Assembly (NCBI RefSeq): GCF_019059575.1
Contig: NW_024881540.1
Location: forward strand, 434,001 to 498,000
DNA from: Amphibalanus amphitrite
Lineage: Eukaryota; Arthropoda; Thecostraca; Balanomorpha; Balanidae
Length of the DNA stretch: 64,000 nucleotides
Direction of reading: 5' to 3'
The notes under the pieces were generated by a model that was not told the origin of the DNA, searched no databases, and saw only the letters and a program-made list of their open reading frames with translations. Positions within the stretch are counted from its first letter, which is position 1, and each line of letters starts with the position of its first letter. The position numbers and the translations under genes were made by a program. Shown in pieces: positions 36,648 to 50,042 of the stretch.

Positions 36648-38125
36648 AGAGGAAGATCGGGCTATTTGGCCGTTTTTTTCAGGAAGAGCTGTGGCTCGAA
36701 ATTGGCGACATATTTCTGCACTCTCTCATGGCTGGCAGGTGTAGCTTCATTTTACTTTCTTGTACAGTCAACTGAAAGTGATAGATCAACTGCTACTTAT
36801 ACCTGAACTTTGACGTTTTACAAAGGTCTGCAAAGCGGCCAAATTGCCCCGCAAGTATTCACGTCGCCGTATTCACGTCGATCATTTTCGTAAGAATTTC
36901 TACTAATTGACCTACTTCCTAAGTAAAATTTTTATTGTGAACTCCGTCGATAAAAACTTAAGAAGTGTCGACGTGAATACCAAATTATACTTACGAAAGA
37001 AAATCGACTTACGAAGTCGACGTGAATACGGCCCCAGGTTATTTTGGCCGCTGGGGTGGGGCTATTTGGCCGGTGTTTATTTGAGGCCTGGATTTTATGT
37101 TACAGGCGAGTCAGCTTCAGCGTCAGCAATGCCGTGTGTTTTTGCAATAACGCATTTTTAGGCTGACTCAGTGTCGGACTTATATTCGGATGATTTTGAC
37201 TCAGGTCTTACTTCAGCATTTTCCTGCACAACTGAAAATGCGCTTCCCTTGCATACCCTGTTCAATAAAACATTTGCATTTTATTTGTGATAAAAATATT
37301 TTTGCAATGAAACTTGTAATTAGTGAATAGCGAGAGGGCATTGTTTGGGATAAAACGTCAAATTTCATTCTAGTAAGGAATAATCGACTAATTTCAATTC
37401 AAAATTATTAGCAATCAATGAAATAACTCAACTCAGTCTCAATTACTCACAGCCCGTAACCTTCCGATGTCTGCAAACAAGTTGTCGATATTGTTTGCGA
37501 GCTGGAGATGTGGCTATCAGTTTGGTTTGAGCAGATCCCTAGTCTTCGTCGTGTTGCATTGCGCAGTGTCTTCATGAGTCCTAGCAGGCAGACTGTGCCG
37601 CAATTGCCACCGCCAACGGCTATAAACCCAACCACCTCGGCACGACGACCTTATCAGGTCGGCCGTCCCAGCATATAGCGATATCCTGAGAGCACCGTCA
37701 AAGCTGCTCCACTAGCACGGGCCAAATTACCCCGCATTGCTATTCTGAAAAGGTTTGTCTATAAAGTCGTTACGGAAATACTATACGGCTATACGGAAAT
37801 ACATGAAATTACTCTTGAAAACGCTTAACATCCTAAGCAATGCGACCACAATGTCGAAATTTGACTACAGCCCGAATACTACATACTATACAATTTTTCA
37901 AACGAAAGTAAAAGTTACTATTTTCTAATCAAATTCATGTTTGATTGATTTTGAAGACAATTACGAAAGGGAGATTTTCGAAAAAAATTTCCACGGATTA
38001 GTTCCACCAATGACACATGAATACTAGAGGCTAGAGTTTTACTTTTGTCATTCACTTTTGTCAGATATCGTAAAGGTGGGGGCGGCCAAATTATACTGCC
38101 GGCCAAATTGCCCCGTCCTCCCCTA
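36648..38125 (-). mobile_element. Element B, right copy
   Basis: Mirror of 5,878-7,355 with its nested MITE at about 36,855-37,034. Confidence 0.75.
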
Positions 38126-38943
38126 CATTCGAAGCGTCTCGACGACAGGAACACGATGCTGGAAAAAGAAATGTCGTGTCCTTCTTGAGTCAAATGTTGG
38201 AACGGGCAAAATTTCACCTTTGATGACGTCTGGTAACCTGACCTTTAGCAGAACTGAAAAATGATAAAATACCTTCGTCGTGGTTTTTGCGCCCTTTCGA
38301 ATGCTGCTTAGTGCATGTCACTGTGTGGCGCAGGGGCCGAGTTAGGAGCGGGGGCGGGGGGGGGGGGAGTTGAACAGCCCGTAGCCCGGAGCGGCTGGCG
38401 TCGAGCACCTGATGATTACTAAGTTCGTGTAATGCATAGATCTTAGGCACCTCTCCATTTCATCTAAATGCATCATCATTATCATATATATTTTAGCATC
38501 TATTTAGGTACTAAAGTTTGCCAGCCGTGTGAACTGTTGATCATAGATTACCCGTTTATACGCCCTAGGTGTTATTTGGAAGTGTTCGCACTTCGTACCA
38601 GCAATACCTACGCCACAGCTGGAAGTGGATATGGGCTCTGGCCTGACCTTGCAGTGGTGAACGGGATGCTCCAGCAGGTCAATGGCTTATTGTGAACGGC
38701 AAATCGCTGGGTAGCTATAAGGTAGATATGTTTTTCACGATAAATTCTGAGTGCGTATTTTCTCAGGGACGAAACCTTCCGAATCTTGATAGTCGTCCTA
38801 CTTACCTATAGAGCCTGTAGGGGAGGATGGGGTTATTTGGCCAGCAGTACCTATATTTTGACCGCCCCCACCTGTACGATATCTGACAAAAGTGAACGAA
38901 ATAATTCTAGCCTCTATTCGTGTGTCATTGGTGAACTAATCTC

Positions 38944-39337
38944 CAGGGGCGTCGACGCGTAAGGAAAACTGGTCCGACTTTTTCTCGGGGGGGGGGGGGG
39001 GGGGCCGCGAGGCGCAGCAGGGAGCCCGCGAGCCGCAGCGGAGGCCCCCGTTGCCGCAGCAGGGGCCCCCGTGGCCGCAGCTGGGCCCCCCGAGAGCCCC
39101 AACAGGGGCCCCCGGCGGCCGCAGAAGGGGACCCCGCGGGCCGCAGCTGGGCCCCGCGGTGTCTAGCAGGGCCCCAGAGGCGCAGCAGGGCCCCCGCGGT
39201 CTCTAGCAGGGCCCCCCGAGCCGCAGTAGGGCCCCCGCGGTCTGCAGCAGGGGCCCCCGCGAGCCACAGCAGGGCACCGCCTAGTCGAAAAAGTGGTCCG
39301 ACTAGTCGGAAAAGTCGGACCGGTGTCGACGCCCCTG
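38944..39337. mobile_element. hAT-type MITE, right copy
   Basis: Mirror of 4,668-5,059; 394 bp because of a longer G-run. Target duplication CTAATCTC on both sides. Confidence 0.9.
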
Positions 39338-40199
39338 CTAATCTCTGTAAACAATTTCAAAATTCTCCCCATCGTAATTTTCTTCAAAATCAATAAAACG
39401 TGATTTTCATAAGAAAATGGTAACTTTTACCAGACTTTTACTTCCATTTCAAAAATTGTACATATAGCATGTAGGTAGCATTTGGGCTGTAAGCAAATTC
39501 CGACATTGTGGTGCCATTCTTAAAGATGTTCCGCGTTTCCCAGAGCTATTTCACCTGTTTCCGTTGTAACGACTTTATAGACAAAAAAAATTCAGAATGG
39601 CAATGCGGGGTAATTTGGCCGGGGCTAGTGGAGCAGCTTTACCGGTGCTCTCAGGATCGCTATGCTGGGACAGCCGAGTTGTTAAGCTCGTGGTGCCGAG
39701 CATGGTTGGGTTCACAGCCGCCGGCGGTGGCATTGCGGCACAGTCTGCCTTCTAAGGGACTAGTCAAGACACTGCACACAGCACAACGCAATACGACTAT
39801 CAATCAATCAATCAATCAATTTATTACGCGTCTTTTCGAGACAAGATAAAGCATACAGTAAAACATACGACACAATATAACAAAAGATAAACACTCATCA
39901 CGACGCAAAGATACAACATCGTAGCAGAATGCACAAAGCAGGTTAGGCGCACAAAAGCCTCAGCAGGCGACGGGACATAACTGTCTGACTAGAATTTAGC
40001 ACGAAGCGAATCGAGTCGACCAAACCGTCACCTTCAGTCGGGCTACTTATAAAGCTAGGGTCAACATGGCCCCTTACAGTATCTAGCACGCTCTGTAAAG
40101 AACAGTTCACCAGGGTGTACGCGAGGTGCAAGAATGTTCCGTGTAAACGTTCAGGCTCAGTTGCTAACACAGCTAGTTCACTTAGTGCTATGTGCTTAA

Positions 40200-40696
40200 A
40201 GGGACTATCCCACCTTCTAAAATGTTGTTAAAACCAGTTAAATTGTGCCCGACTTTATAGATTGGATGACCAGGAACACGGTTCTGGCATTTATCTTTCA
40301 TTAAACATCTTAGGCTTCCCATATTCCAAACACAAACTTTCAAATATGTGACGTCACAGCCCAAAATCACCTCCTTCCCCAGGCCACATTACTGTCATAA
40401 AGCTGATTCTTTTTACTCTGTAGGCACCACAACAAAGTTCAGACCAAGTTTTAAGCAATTTTTCAACGAACAAACCCATTTAAATCAGAATGACTAAGCG
40501 AGGTGACGTCACACTAACGGTCGCTCCATGTTGAAGATAGGGCCTTGTACAAGGCCCATTTTCAAATGAAGGGAACGAATTTCTTCAACACCAAGAGGCC
40601 GCGGGGGTTGCAACCTAGATAGATAGTGGTTTCTGAACCTCGCCGCAAACTTGGCTATCTCAACTCAAACCCCATGTTAAAGGTGGGATAGTCCCT
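40200..40696. mobile_element. TTAA MITE in LINE, right copy
   Basis: Mirror of 3,309-3,805, identical length, TTAA flanks kept. Confidence 0.9.
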
Positions 40697-41376
40697 TTAA
40701 GTCTATGATCATCTCGGAATATTCCCAACAACGCGAAAACCACCGCGCGTCTGAGGATTTCTTGTATCCTGGGAATTTTTAGAGCAATAAGCAGAGCAGA
40801 ATGATGTGCGTATTTTGACAGACCAAGGGCAGCTTTGACGCAGCGAGACTGGACGCTGTCCAGGGTATCAACATCAGTTGAGCGGAGAGGAACCGTATGA
40901 CATCCAAACATAAGGGCAGGGACAACCACAGTTTTCCACAGGAAAACTTTGTCAGCAGGTGAGAGACATTCACTAAGCATACCGGTAGGAGTCAGTCCAT
41001 AGAAAGCTCCACGAGCTCGACTGGCGCGTGCCGTACATGATGTGAGCCGTCAAGGTCCGCCGACAACACAACACCGAGATGTTCTGTCACTGCACGTATG
41101 TACAGCAAGCTGTTGTCCAGATAAGTGCCATACAGGTAGCACAGACAAAAGTTCTGCACCAAATACGATACAGTGACTTTTCGTCTTCGCAGGATCCACA
41201 TGAACAAATTCCAACCTCCAAAAACCTGCAAATTCGCTGACTAGTTTCAAGAGTTTACCTAGGTCTCCCGCATTGGTGGAGAGCAACATGAGGTCATCTG
41301 CATAGCAAACGGCGGGAACATGGTAGCCAAACATAAATGCTCCACATAAGCTGACATCAAGTGTGCTAATAAGTGG

Positions 41377-41517
<141 letters not shown>

Positions 41518-43883
41518 TAGGAAGTGATACACATTTTAAAATACACATTTGCAAACACCGGTGATAAAATGGCTCCCTGTCTTGTCCCTCGTTTGATAAG
41601 GAAGCACATCGATCTACGCCCAGCATAAGTTACAAAACTATATAAAAAAAGCTATAAAGCCGAAGATTTGCTCAAATCAAACTGATAATCGCATCTGCAG
41701 TTCGCAAAAAGTATCGAACACGTGTTTGCGGATATGGGAAGGTTACAAGATGTGAGGGTTTGATATTGAGTTGAGTTATTTCATTGATTGCAAAGAAACT
41801 TGAATTAAAATTAGTTGATTATTTCTTAACCTAGATAAAAAATTACATTTTTCCCAGCAACGCCCCCTCACTAATTTAAAGTTACATTGTGAAATATTGT
41901 TATGACAAATTAATGCGAAGGTTTTCATTGAGCAGTGTGTGCAAAGGAAGCGCATTCTCAGCTGCGCAGGAAAATGTTAAAATCACTGACAAGACCTGAG
42001 TCAAAGCTATTCGAATATAAGTCCGACAATGAGGCAACCTAAAAAAATGTGTATAGGACACGTCATTGCTGACGCTGAAGCTGACTCGCCCGTAACATAA
42101 AATCCAGGCCTCCAATTAACACCGGGGGCATTCCACGATAGATCGTACCACTTTTTTCCAATTTGACACCCTCATCTCTCGGAATTTGACGAGAATTGGT
42201 CTCAGGGCTCAATCTCAATCAGGGGCTCTGAATCCACCTGTAACAATTTTAGGCTTATCAGATAAGTATTTTTTTAGTTATGGTGTATAACATTTTTTGG
42301 ATCTTGCTTTGCAGCGCTAAGTTTGGCGGGCTGTAACTCTAAGACGGATTATTCAAATACCAAATGTTATATAACATTGAAATTGCAATCAAACAGAGAT
42401 TAATATGTATTTTTGAAATTTCGAAAAATACGCTGTTTTTGATATATGACATATCGAGTTTTCTTTCATTTGTATTTTTTGGACTTTGGGACCAATTTTT
42501 TTTGCATTTTTATTTCTTTAAAAAAAAAATATTTGGCTCATTGTTAAGAAGTATGCAAAAAATTAAGAAGGTGTTCTTTCTATAAATGTATTTATTTTAC
42601 TGTCACGATAACGGTTTCGAATAGTGATTTCGGGAGGGGAGCTTACAAATGGCGTGGAAAAGCTGGCTAGTGACATCACGGGTTACTGAAATTTCAATTG
42701 AAGTCTGAGTCATCTGAAAAAAGTGAAAAAGGGGTTCATCCAACCCTCTTTCCTATAAGCGCGAGGGTGAAAAAGGCTGCTTGGTTCTGCTTTTAAGGTT
42801 ACATGAGGTCAGGTCGGTCACGTGACATCACTGTTATAAGTCAATGGGGAAATATAAAACTGTTATTTTGGCGCCGGGAATGATCTAAAACTATCTCACG
42901 TACATGGTATCGCGTGATTTCATGCACTCCTTGCAAAGTCCAATGCTTCACTTTTGCATTGTTAACCTTGCGTGACGTCATTTATGACGTCACTAGGGTA
43001 GTACGAGTTTTTCGTCAATAACTCCTAATCAAATGGAGCTAGAGAGTCGGGAAAGCCACCAATGGACTCGGGAAGACCTTCCGAATCGAATGATATGCCA
43101 TATGATACCCTTTGCCCAGCTTCGTGACCTGAGGGGCTCTGACCTGACCTTGACCCGAGGTCAACTACTTAAGTTGACCTCACCCTAGCAAAAAATATAC
43201 CATTCGATGTACCTGAGCTAGGCGAACACAATGATGCCAAAATCGCGGCTCTACGGCCATTCTTGCGAAGTTATTTACTAAAAACCGAACCCGTAACTTC
43301 AGTCACTTGACCTGACCTCAGACGCTACAGGTTAACTTGAGACCTTAAAATCGGGTACCAATCGCTGAGACTTGTAACGGCACACACGCTCGTTTTTTCC
43401 GCGAGTCTCTAGCTCTATTAGAAGCGAAACGGCGTGCTGGGGTCGTATCAACCCCTCCGAAACCCATTTTGTTTGCGGGAAAATGAGGAACTGATAGAAA
43501 GAACACCTTTCTAATTTTTTGCATGTCGATTTGCAATAACATGAAGTTTACTTTGAAAAAATAAAAATGTGAAAAATTTTGGTCCCAAAAGTCAATAGAG
43601 GCAAATGAAAAAAGATTAAGTTTTTTTTGCTCAACAATGAAAATTTTTCTTTGGAATTTTTAAAAAGTAATATTAATTTTTGATTCATCGCAAGCTTAGT
43701 GTTGTTAACTGTTTGTTGGCTGCTCAACCCATTTTTAAGGTATAGGCCATCAAACTCACCGTTACAAACCGAAGTTAAAAAAATGTAATGCAATATAACT
43801 CAAAAACTTTTGATCTGAGAAGTCTGATATTTTGCCAGGCGTCTTTGGGACCTATGATTACCCCTAGGACCGATTTTCATTAA

Positions 43884-46833
43884 CCCTCGCCCTGGCAGGG
43901 GGGGGGTCGATGCGACCCCCCCCCCCCCCCCTAAGGTTTTTCGAAGATAGCGTAAAAACGGCGGCGCGCAGCGCCGCCAAATTTGGCACAGCCGATGGGG
44001 CAACCTTTTTACATATGACCTGAAAATTTCAGGTCCGGGTGACCTTGGGTCAGGTCACCAGGTCAGAAAAACCGGTAGAAGGTCATGGTCAAATTTCAAT
44101 TTTCTGTTTGCACCTGTCCAACTCACAGTTTTCGGCTGATTTCCTTCAAACTTTCAGGATGTGCTATGTTCACCGAGTTGTATAACATATAGTCCGTTTT
44201 TTTTAGGTCACTGACCTGAGGTCAGTTAGAGGTCATTACGTCGTAATGTTAAGCCTCCCAGCCAGCAATTCGCTTGGGCTGAGCTGTGGCAAACGTCGGG
44301 CAGCTTGGGCTTAGCTTGGGTTTGCCCACTTTGATCAAAACCAATGTATTTTTTACTAGGGCTGAGCTGGGGCATGCCGCAGCTATGCCCACGTGCGGAA
44401 AGCAGTAGCTCAGCCCGACATCTGCCCGCGCATCCAAAACAGGCTTAACTTGGGCGGAGCGCGGGCTGCTCAAGCTGGCTGTGTCCTTCGGCTGACTGGA
44501 GTAAAGCCGGAGCTTAGCCATACTTGTTCGGCTGTTCGCGCATGCGCAGTTCTGCGCCAATCATGTGCAGCGTTTGTGACAGTCTGCGCGCTGTGCGACG
44601 AAACGACACACCGGTGTTGGGGCATTTGGTGGTTGATGTTTGGGTGCGTGTGGCAGCGCGAAGAAGGGATAGTGCCCACTGCTCTTATCAAGTGGACTGG
44701 CATGGAGTTTTACGGTAGGTAAGTGTATTGAATGGTGCGCTTGATCGTATGTAAACGTCATGATTTTGACTGAGTTTCACACCATCAAACATTAAGCTGA
44801 ATAGCTGTTCAGCCTGGCGACTTATACCCTCGCTCAGAAAAGCCGCGTTCCGTGCCTTTATATCTTTGTGAAATACCAGCACTTCTGGACCAGGTAAATG
44901 AAATACAAAACACAAATTTTTATCTTCGAGCACGCTCATTCTCTGTCCGCGTTGAAAATCGAATGAACATTTTATATACGGATCAATGAGAAGTGCTTTT
45001 ACAGTATAAATGCAACAATAAGTTATTTTTCAAGCAAACATGCAATGTAAATTAAACCAATTAATCTCTTTTTCAGGTGCGTACCATTAGAGCAAATGGT
45101 TCCAAAAAAAAATGAATAGTTATACAAACCAGGATCGGGTGGACGCCGCAGTCGCCCTCGCCAAGTGGTTTAGCGGAAACTGCCTGCTTATAATTAAGTA
45201 GGTACACCTACATATGTATTTGGAAACTGCGCCGAAAGCTGGCCGACCATCTACTGCAGATGTGTGTGTGTGTGTGTGGAGGAGCTAGACGCCTACAAAG
45301 CTCTCATTCACCAGAGTGAAGTTCCTTATAAACGATTGTTTGCTAATTGCTTTATGTCTTATGAGCGATTACTTGCTGTCCTTACTTTATGCTTTCGGTT
45401 GAGTGTTCAACCAAGTATTATGAACGGGGAGGGAGGCTAGCGGGCCTTGTGATTGTTTTATAGTTTTGATGGCGCTTTTTCATGACTCATGCCTTAATAT
45501 TGCTTGAGTTTGCAGTCCACTGTTTCATGTATTTTTGTTTCATTTCACGTGTCTGTAGTCGTTTGAAATATACATTCAATCAACGTCAACCACTACTTTC
45601 CTTTCGCAATGCTCGATGACCGGTTAACAGAGCATATGAGTGACCGTAACAATTTTGAATATGCATTGTAACCGCACAACCTGCTGAAAGTGCATTGGCT
45701 GCTCCAAGTGCTACTTGATCCAGTGTGAAGCAAAAGCAAGATGAAGTCAAGTCGAGACTTGAGAAAACAGGAGCCGTCACTTGAGCCGAACCCAAGCAAA
45801 GCCACAGCAGTTTGCAATGTATAAACCCCATTCACTTCTATGGCTTAAGTCGGGATAGACAGGGCACACAGAGTGGGCTTGCCGGAGTTCAGCCCGCTCG
45901 GGCCCAGAGTAACCTCCATTATATAAATGGATTCACTGCTCGGGCTTAAATCGGGCTAACGCCAATCGTCGCTCAACTAGGGCTAAACTACGGCTGTCCG
46001 GAGCTCGCAGAGCGGGCATACCTCCGGCAGAGCATGGGCTTTAGTCGGCGTTTTTGTGTCATACGCCGACTTTAGCCCAAGCCCTAGCCGACTTTAGCCC
46101 GACTTAAAATCTCGGGCAATCCGCACTTGAGCCTGCTTGGGCCCGGAGCAAAATTGCTGGCTGGGCTATGGGAAAATACTAAATTCGGAAAATACTGGAG
46201 ATATCCGCTTCGTTTTATCACTTTTGTGCTTTGAAACCACGGTACTTAACAGCAGGTCACTTGATGCTTCTTTGTTTGGTGTACTTATCCATGGGTCAGG
46301 TCAAATGAGGTCAACTGAGGTCAAATGACGTTTTTGCCAATAACTTGGCACATAATGACGCTAGAGCTGAAAAAATGGTATCATTGTGTTCCTGGTGATG
46401 AGCCGAATCAAATGATATGCGATATGATGCGATTTGATTAACTTGAACTTAATTTATTAAGTTAAGTTTACTTAAAATTTAAGAAAAACTTTAAGTACAC
46501 TTAAGCAAGCTAAAAAGTATATCATTCGACGCGCCTTGACGTGCTGAGTTCACTGGTGCTTTTCTTTTTGCTCTATCTTAATTAGATCAAAAGTTATAAG
46601 CGAAAAACGTTTGACCTGTTTTTAGCGAAATTTTTACATTTATACCCCCCAAAACCCCCCTAAATATTGACCTAGAGCAACCAAATTTGCACAGGGGCGA
46701 GAACTCCGGGGGGCCCACCTACCTACCAAATTTGGTGTTTCTAGGTGCCATAGGAGCCAATCGCGAGGGGGGGTCGCATCGACCCCCCCCCCTGCCAGGC
46801 CGTGTTATGAAAAATGCCCTGCCAGGGCGAGGG
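43884..46833. mobile_element. Element Z, piggyBac-like, inside X (2.95 kb)
   Basis: The inverted ends CCCTCGCCCTGGCAGGG are bordered by TTAA (43,880-43,883 and 46,834-46,837). Joining the flanks at TTAA recreates the opposite terminal repeat of X, which proves the boundaries. Subterminal G-run/C-run hairpins (GGGGTCGATGCGACCCC) lie near both ends. The ends match P1 and P2 for the first 9 bases. No transposase seen; a separate element W fills most of its middle. Confidence 0.85.
44257..46165. mobile_element. Element W inside Z, GGGCT-rich ends (1.9 kb)
   Basis: The ends CCCAGCCAGCAATT and the exact reverse open into about 300 bp on each side dominated by CAGCCCGA/TTGGGCT motifs in both orientations, with a hairpin (GGGCTTTAGTCGGCG...CGCCGACTTTAGCCC) at 46,036-46,080. 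Frames of 75-110 codons near 44,393-44,720 have no secure homology. No target duplication is obvious, so the exact ends may be off by some bases. Confidence 0.65.
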
Positions 46834-46889
46834 TTAAAATCTGAGAGATGAGGGTGACGGGCCTGGTACGATCTATCGTGGAATGCCCC

Positions 46890-46980
46890 ACCGGCCAAAT
46901 TGCCCCACCCCGACGCCAAAAAAAACCTGCTAGCGGGATAATTTGGTCGCTTTGGAGACCCTTGTAAAACGTCAAACTTT
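46890..46980 (+). mobile_element. Distal piece of element A beyond X
   Basis: ACCGGCCAAATTGCCCCACC to TTGTAAAACGTCAAAC matches 6,930-7,195 of element B without the nested MITE. The match stops at TTTAACCCGCGCC, where another repeat begins, so the far end of A is not seen. Confidence 0.75.
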
Positions 46981-47231
46981 AACCCGCGCCCCGCTGGGCT
47001 ATTCAGCCATACACGCCCTGCTGGGGGGGGGGGGGGGGGGCAGATTCTGCCCCCCCCCCCCTGTCTAACTTCCGAACCGATGGTCGTAGAAAGACGGAAA
47101 AAACGGCAATCGAAAGAGCCAAGACGGATCTTAAGATACTTTTTTTTTTGTTTAAGTAGGTTAGAGGTCAGGTCAAAGTCAGGTCAAGGGTACAAAATGC
47201 AAGTTTCTACAGTATCGGCCTTGCACCGTAG
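46981..47231. repeat. G-run hairpin repeat, inverted kin near 51,254-51,545
   Basis: CCCGCGCCCCGCTGGG leads to a long G-run, CAGATTCTG, a C-run, then GATGGTCGTAGAAAGACGG. The pieces AACCCGCGC/GCGCGGGTT and GGTCGTAGAAAGACGG/CCGTCTTTCTACGACC recur inverted at about 51,299 and 51,500, but in a different order, so a single clean element cannot be drawn. Confidence 0.4.
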
Positions 47232-49042
47232 TAGGGGAAGTTGGGGCAATGCCGGAGTTGGGGCAAAGCCGAAATTCGAGATATTTCGAAAACCGTACGA
47301 CATGGATGCCACTGTCAGTGATGCTCTGAAGCTTAAGTGACTACCTGAATGAATTATCGCATGTTTGTTACCAGTCGTCATTCGGAATACTTCGGCTGTG
47401 AGGGCGCCAAGAGCGTTTTCAAGGTACGTTTCCTTTGTACTACATGCGTCTTCGAAGCTGCATTTCCTACTCATTATGCTACCGTTTGTCTGGCCAATTC
47501 GGTCAAGTAATCTTCAGCACGTCTTTGCATAAGTGTGCTGCCTATTTGAAATTTATACAGCACGTTGAAAAGTTATGGGCCTGCAAATGAAAGTATGGCT
47601 GGCTGGGGTAATGCCGAAAACGTGCAATTACGCGCGTTAACCCTCGCCCGCACATGGGGGGGGGGGTTGCCACCCCCCCCCCAGGTAGTCTTTCTGCTCT
47701 GCACTCAACATTTTTAGAGCTAGAAGGCTGATTTTTCGTATAGCTGCTCCTCTATCCTTTCTTGATGTCCACTGAAAATTTCAAGATTTTGTGGTTTTTG
47801 GTTTCGGAGATATGACCTTGTTTTTCAGGTCATGTCATGACCCAAATGGCCAATTTTCAACATCTTGCGTTGGCTATGGGCCTTGTGAGCTTCTGACACC
47901 TTGATTTCGGCCTTTTTTTGCCAGTCTTACCTCCCACCTATCATGGAACATGTTGTTCGACGATGTACAGATGTCAAGGTCAAGGTCAACCTAGGTCATC
48001 TAAGATAATTGCGTTTTAGGCAAGCGGAATTTACTTTTTGTGATTTTTTTTTGACTGCATTTTTGGTAAAAGCTTCTCAGATCATGATTTCATGTAATAT
48101 GGACACATAAACAATCGGTGCACACATCAGTATACACACAGACACACACAGACATACAAACACATATAATTGACCTTGACCTAACTTGACCTGAAATGAC
48201 CTCAGCAGCAAAAACCTGGTCGGGTAGTGTGACAAAGAGGTTCTAGCTGGCTTGGCACCAGAAAACGGCATCGTCATCGGTATATGATAAGCAGCGCACT
48301 TGATATCCAGCGGTGACCCAAAACAGCAACATTTTTTAGTTTGACCTGACCTGGAAGGTCAATGACTGACCTGAGAAGGTAAAACTGGGTATCATTGGAT
48401 TCGTCTCTTCCCAAAGAATCTTTTTGGTCTTTACCGCTAAGCTCTATCTCCAACAGGAACGAAATGGCGCGGGGGGGGGGTGGCAACCACCCCCCCCCCC
48501 ATGTGCGTTCTAGGATGGGAAAATGGCATGTGCGGGCGAGGGTTAAAGCACGCTACGTGAACTTTACCGCTGTAGAATAGCAACGCGCATTTTTAGTCAC
48601 ACATGACACAAATTACACTTTAACCGACACAACGGCCTGTTACCATAAGGAATGATTTACCTGGCCTTTTCTTATTATATCACACAATTATAACTTCCAG
48701 TGTGCACCAAGCGTCCTCAAGCTCTTAAAACGCGTGTCAGATTTGACGAATTCTGGATGAAATTTGAGATAAAATAGCAAAACATCAATTTCGGCATTCC
48801 CGTAGATCATTTCTCCCATTTTCGGCTTTCCCTGCAGTCCGGGGCAACGCCGAAAAAGTCACTTCTTTGATATTTTTAGTTTGTGCGCTTAACGGTATGC
48901 GAATTCATCCAATGCGCCTGGTATGTTTGAAAGGCAAAAGACTGGCCTCTCGAATGACGCCAACAAGAATAGCTTATGTTCTCTACCTTGCGTGTTACGG
49001 GCGTCAGAAAAAAAGTATTCGGCGTTCCCCCAACTTCCCCTA
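47232..49042. mobile_element. Element C, TAGGGGAAG-ended transposon with P2 inside
   Basis: The ends TAGGGGAAGTTGGGGCAATG and (reverse) TAGGGGAAGTTGGGGGAACG give about 24 bp of near-identity. GGGGCAATGCCG/CGGCATT-type motifs recur inside. A 902-bp piggyBac-like MITE sits at 47,641-48,542, leaving roughly 0.9 kb of C itself. No transposase recognised. The ends resemble those of A, B and D. Confidence 0.78.
47641..48542. mobile_element. piggyBac-like MITE P2 (902 bp)
   Basis: TTAA flanks (47,637-47,640, 48,543-48,546) and ends CCCTCGCCCGCACATG. Nearly colinear with P1 (9,238-10,142) over its whole length, with scattered substitutions and different G-run lengths. Confidence 0.88.
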
Positions 49043-49319
49043 CCTACTGTTTTTTACCATAGGCGGCGGAACGGGGGGGGGCACCGGGGCACCGTGCCCC
49101 CCTTGAATTCTGCAAGGGGGGCACCAATAGCAAGGTGCCCCCCTTAAATTTGATGTATTAGTACTAGGGGCAGATTCGGGGAAAACTCCAAGGGGAGGGC
49201 CATGAATCGAAGTGGTGCCCCTACCTATGCCCAAAATTAAAACCTCAACGGATTTCGGCCACTTAATTTTGGTGGTGCCCTATTTTCAGTTTTTTTTTAC
49301 TTTCTTTATTTTTGGTTAG

Positions 49320-49870
49320 TCATGTGATGACTGGTGCCCCTGCACCTGCTAGGCCGCTGATGCCCCTGGAAAGACTGTGGTACCTACCTACCCTGCCCCC
49401 TGACAAGGCTACGGTGGGCCCTGACTTGACTTAGGTGCCCATGGGCCCTGACAGGCCTGTGGTGTCCTTGCTAAGCCTGTGGTGTCCCTGGGCCTTGGCA
49501 GGTTTGTGGTGCCCCTGTTAGAACGCAGGTGCCCTTGACAGGTTTGTGGTGCCTCTGACAATCCTAAATTGCCAACGACAGGCTTGTGGTGCCCTTGACA
49601 GGCCCATGGTGCCCTTGCGAGGCCGGTGGTTCCCCTGCGAATCCGATAGTGCCCCTGGCAGGCCTCTGGTGCCCCTGGCAGGTCTGTGGTGCCCCTGGAA
49701 GACCTGTAGTGCTTTTGCTAGGCCGATGGTGCTCCTGACAGGCCTGTGGTGCCACTGACAGGCCCGTGGTGCCCCTGCTAGGCCTATGGTACCCCTGGCG
49801 GGCCTGTGGTGCCCCTGTCGGCTGTCAGGCCTGTGGTGCTCCTGGCAGGCATGTGGTGACCCCAGGCCCT
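49320..49870. repeat. Minisatellite GGCCTGTGGTGCCCCTGACA
   Basis: Some twenty-five degenerate units of 20-24 bp, each with GTGGTGCCC and CTGACAGGCC-type halves. Frames through it are repeat readings, not genes. Confidence 0.85.
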
Positions 49871-50042
49871 AAGTCATGACCCATGTGACCTCCACCCTGG
49901 GATTCGCCACTGATTAGTACCATGCGATGGCTTCTTGGTAATTTGTTACATGTAGGATTAATGGAATTTATCAAACGAGAATAAGGAAGAGACAAACACA
50001 TAGGTACTTGGGGATCAGCTTAAAGTTAACCACACATACGGG

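Larger units (their letters stand above)
42125..46889. mobile_element. Element X, complete long-TIR transposon with nested Z
   Basis: The ends GGGGCATTCCACGATAGATC and its exact reverse (about 26 bp identical) are flanked by ACCG on both sides (42,121-42,124 and 46,890-46,893). Element A is continuous across the duplication (CCTCCAATTAACACCGG on one side, ACCGGCCAAATTGCCCC on the other, as in the unbroken copy at about 6,910-6,950). Diverged inverted similarity runs inward for several hundred bases. Removing the TTAA insert Z leaves about 1.8 kb with no transposase. It spans the visible edge of the palindrome. Confidence 0.82.

Noticed and set aside
44393..44722. Possible transposase in element W
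   Set aside because: The frames of 75-110 codons overlap on both strands and show no catalytic motif I can align; similarity to any family would be a guess.
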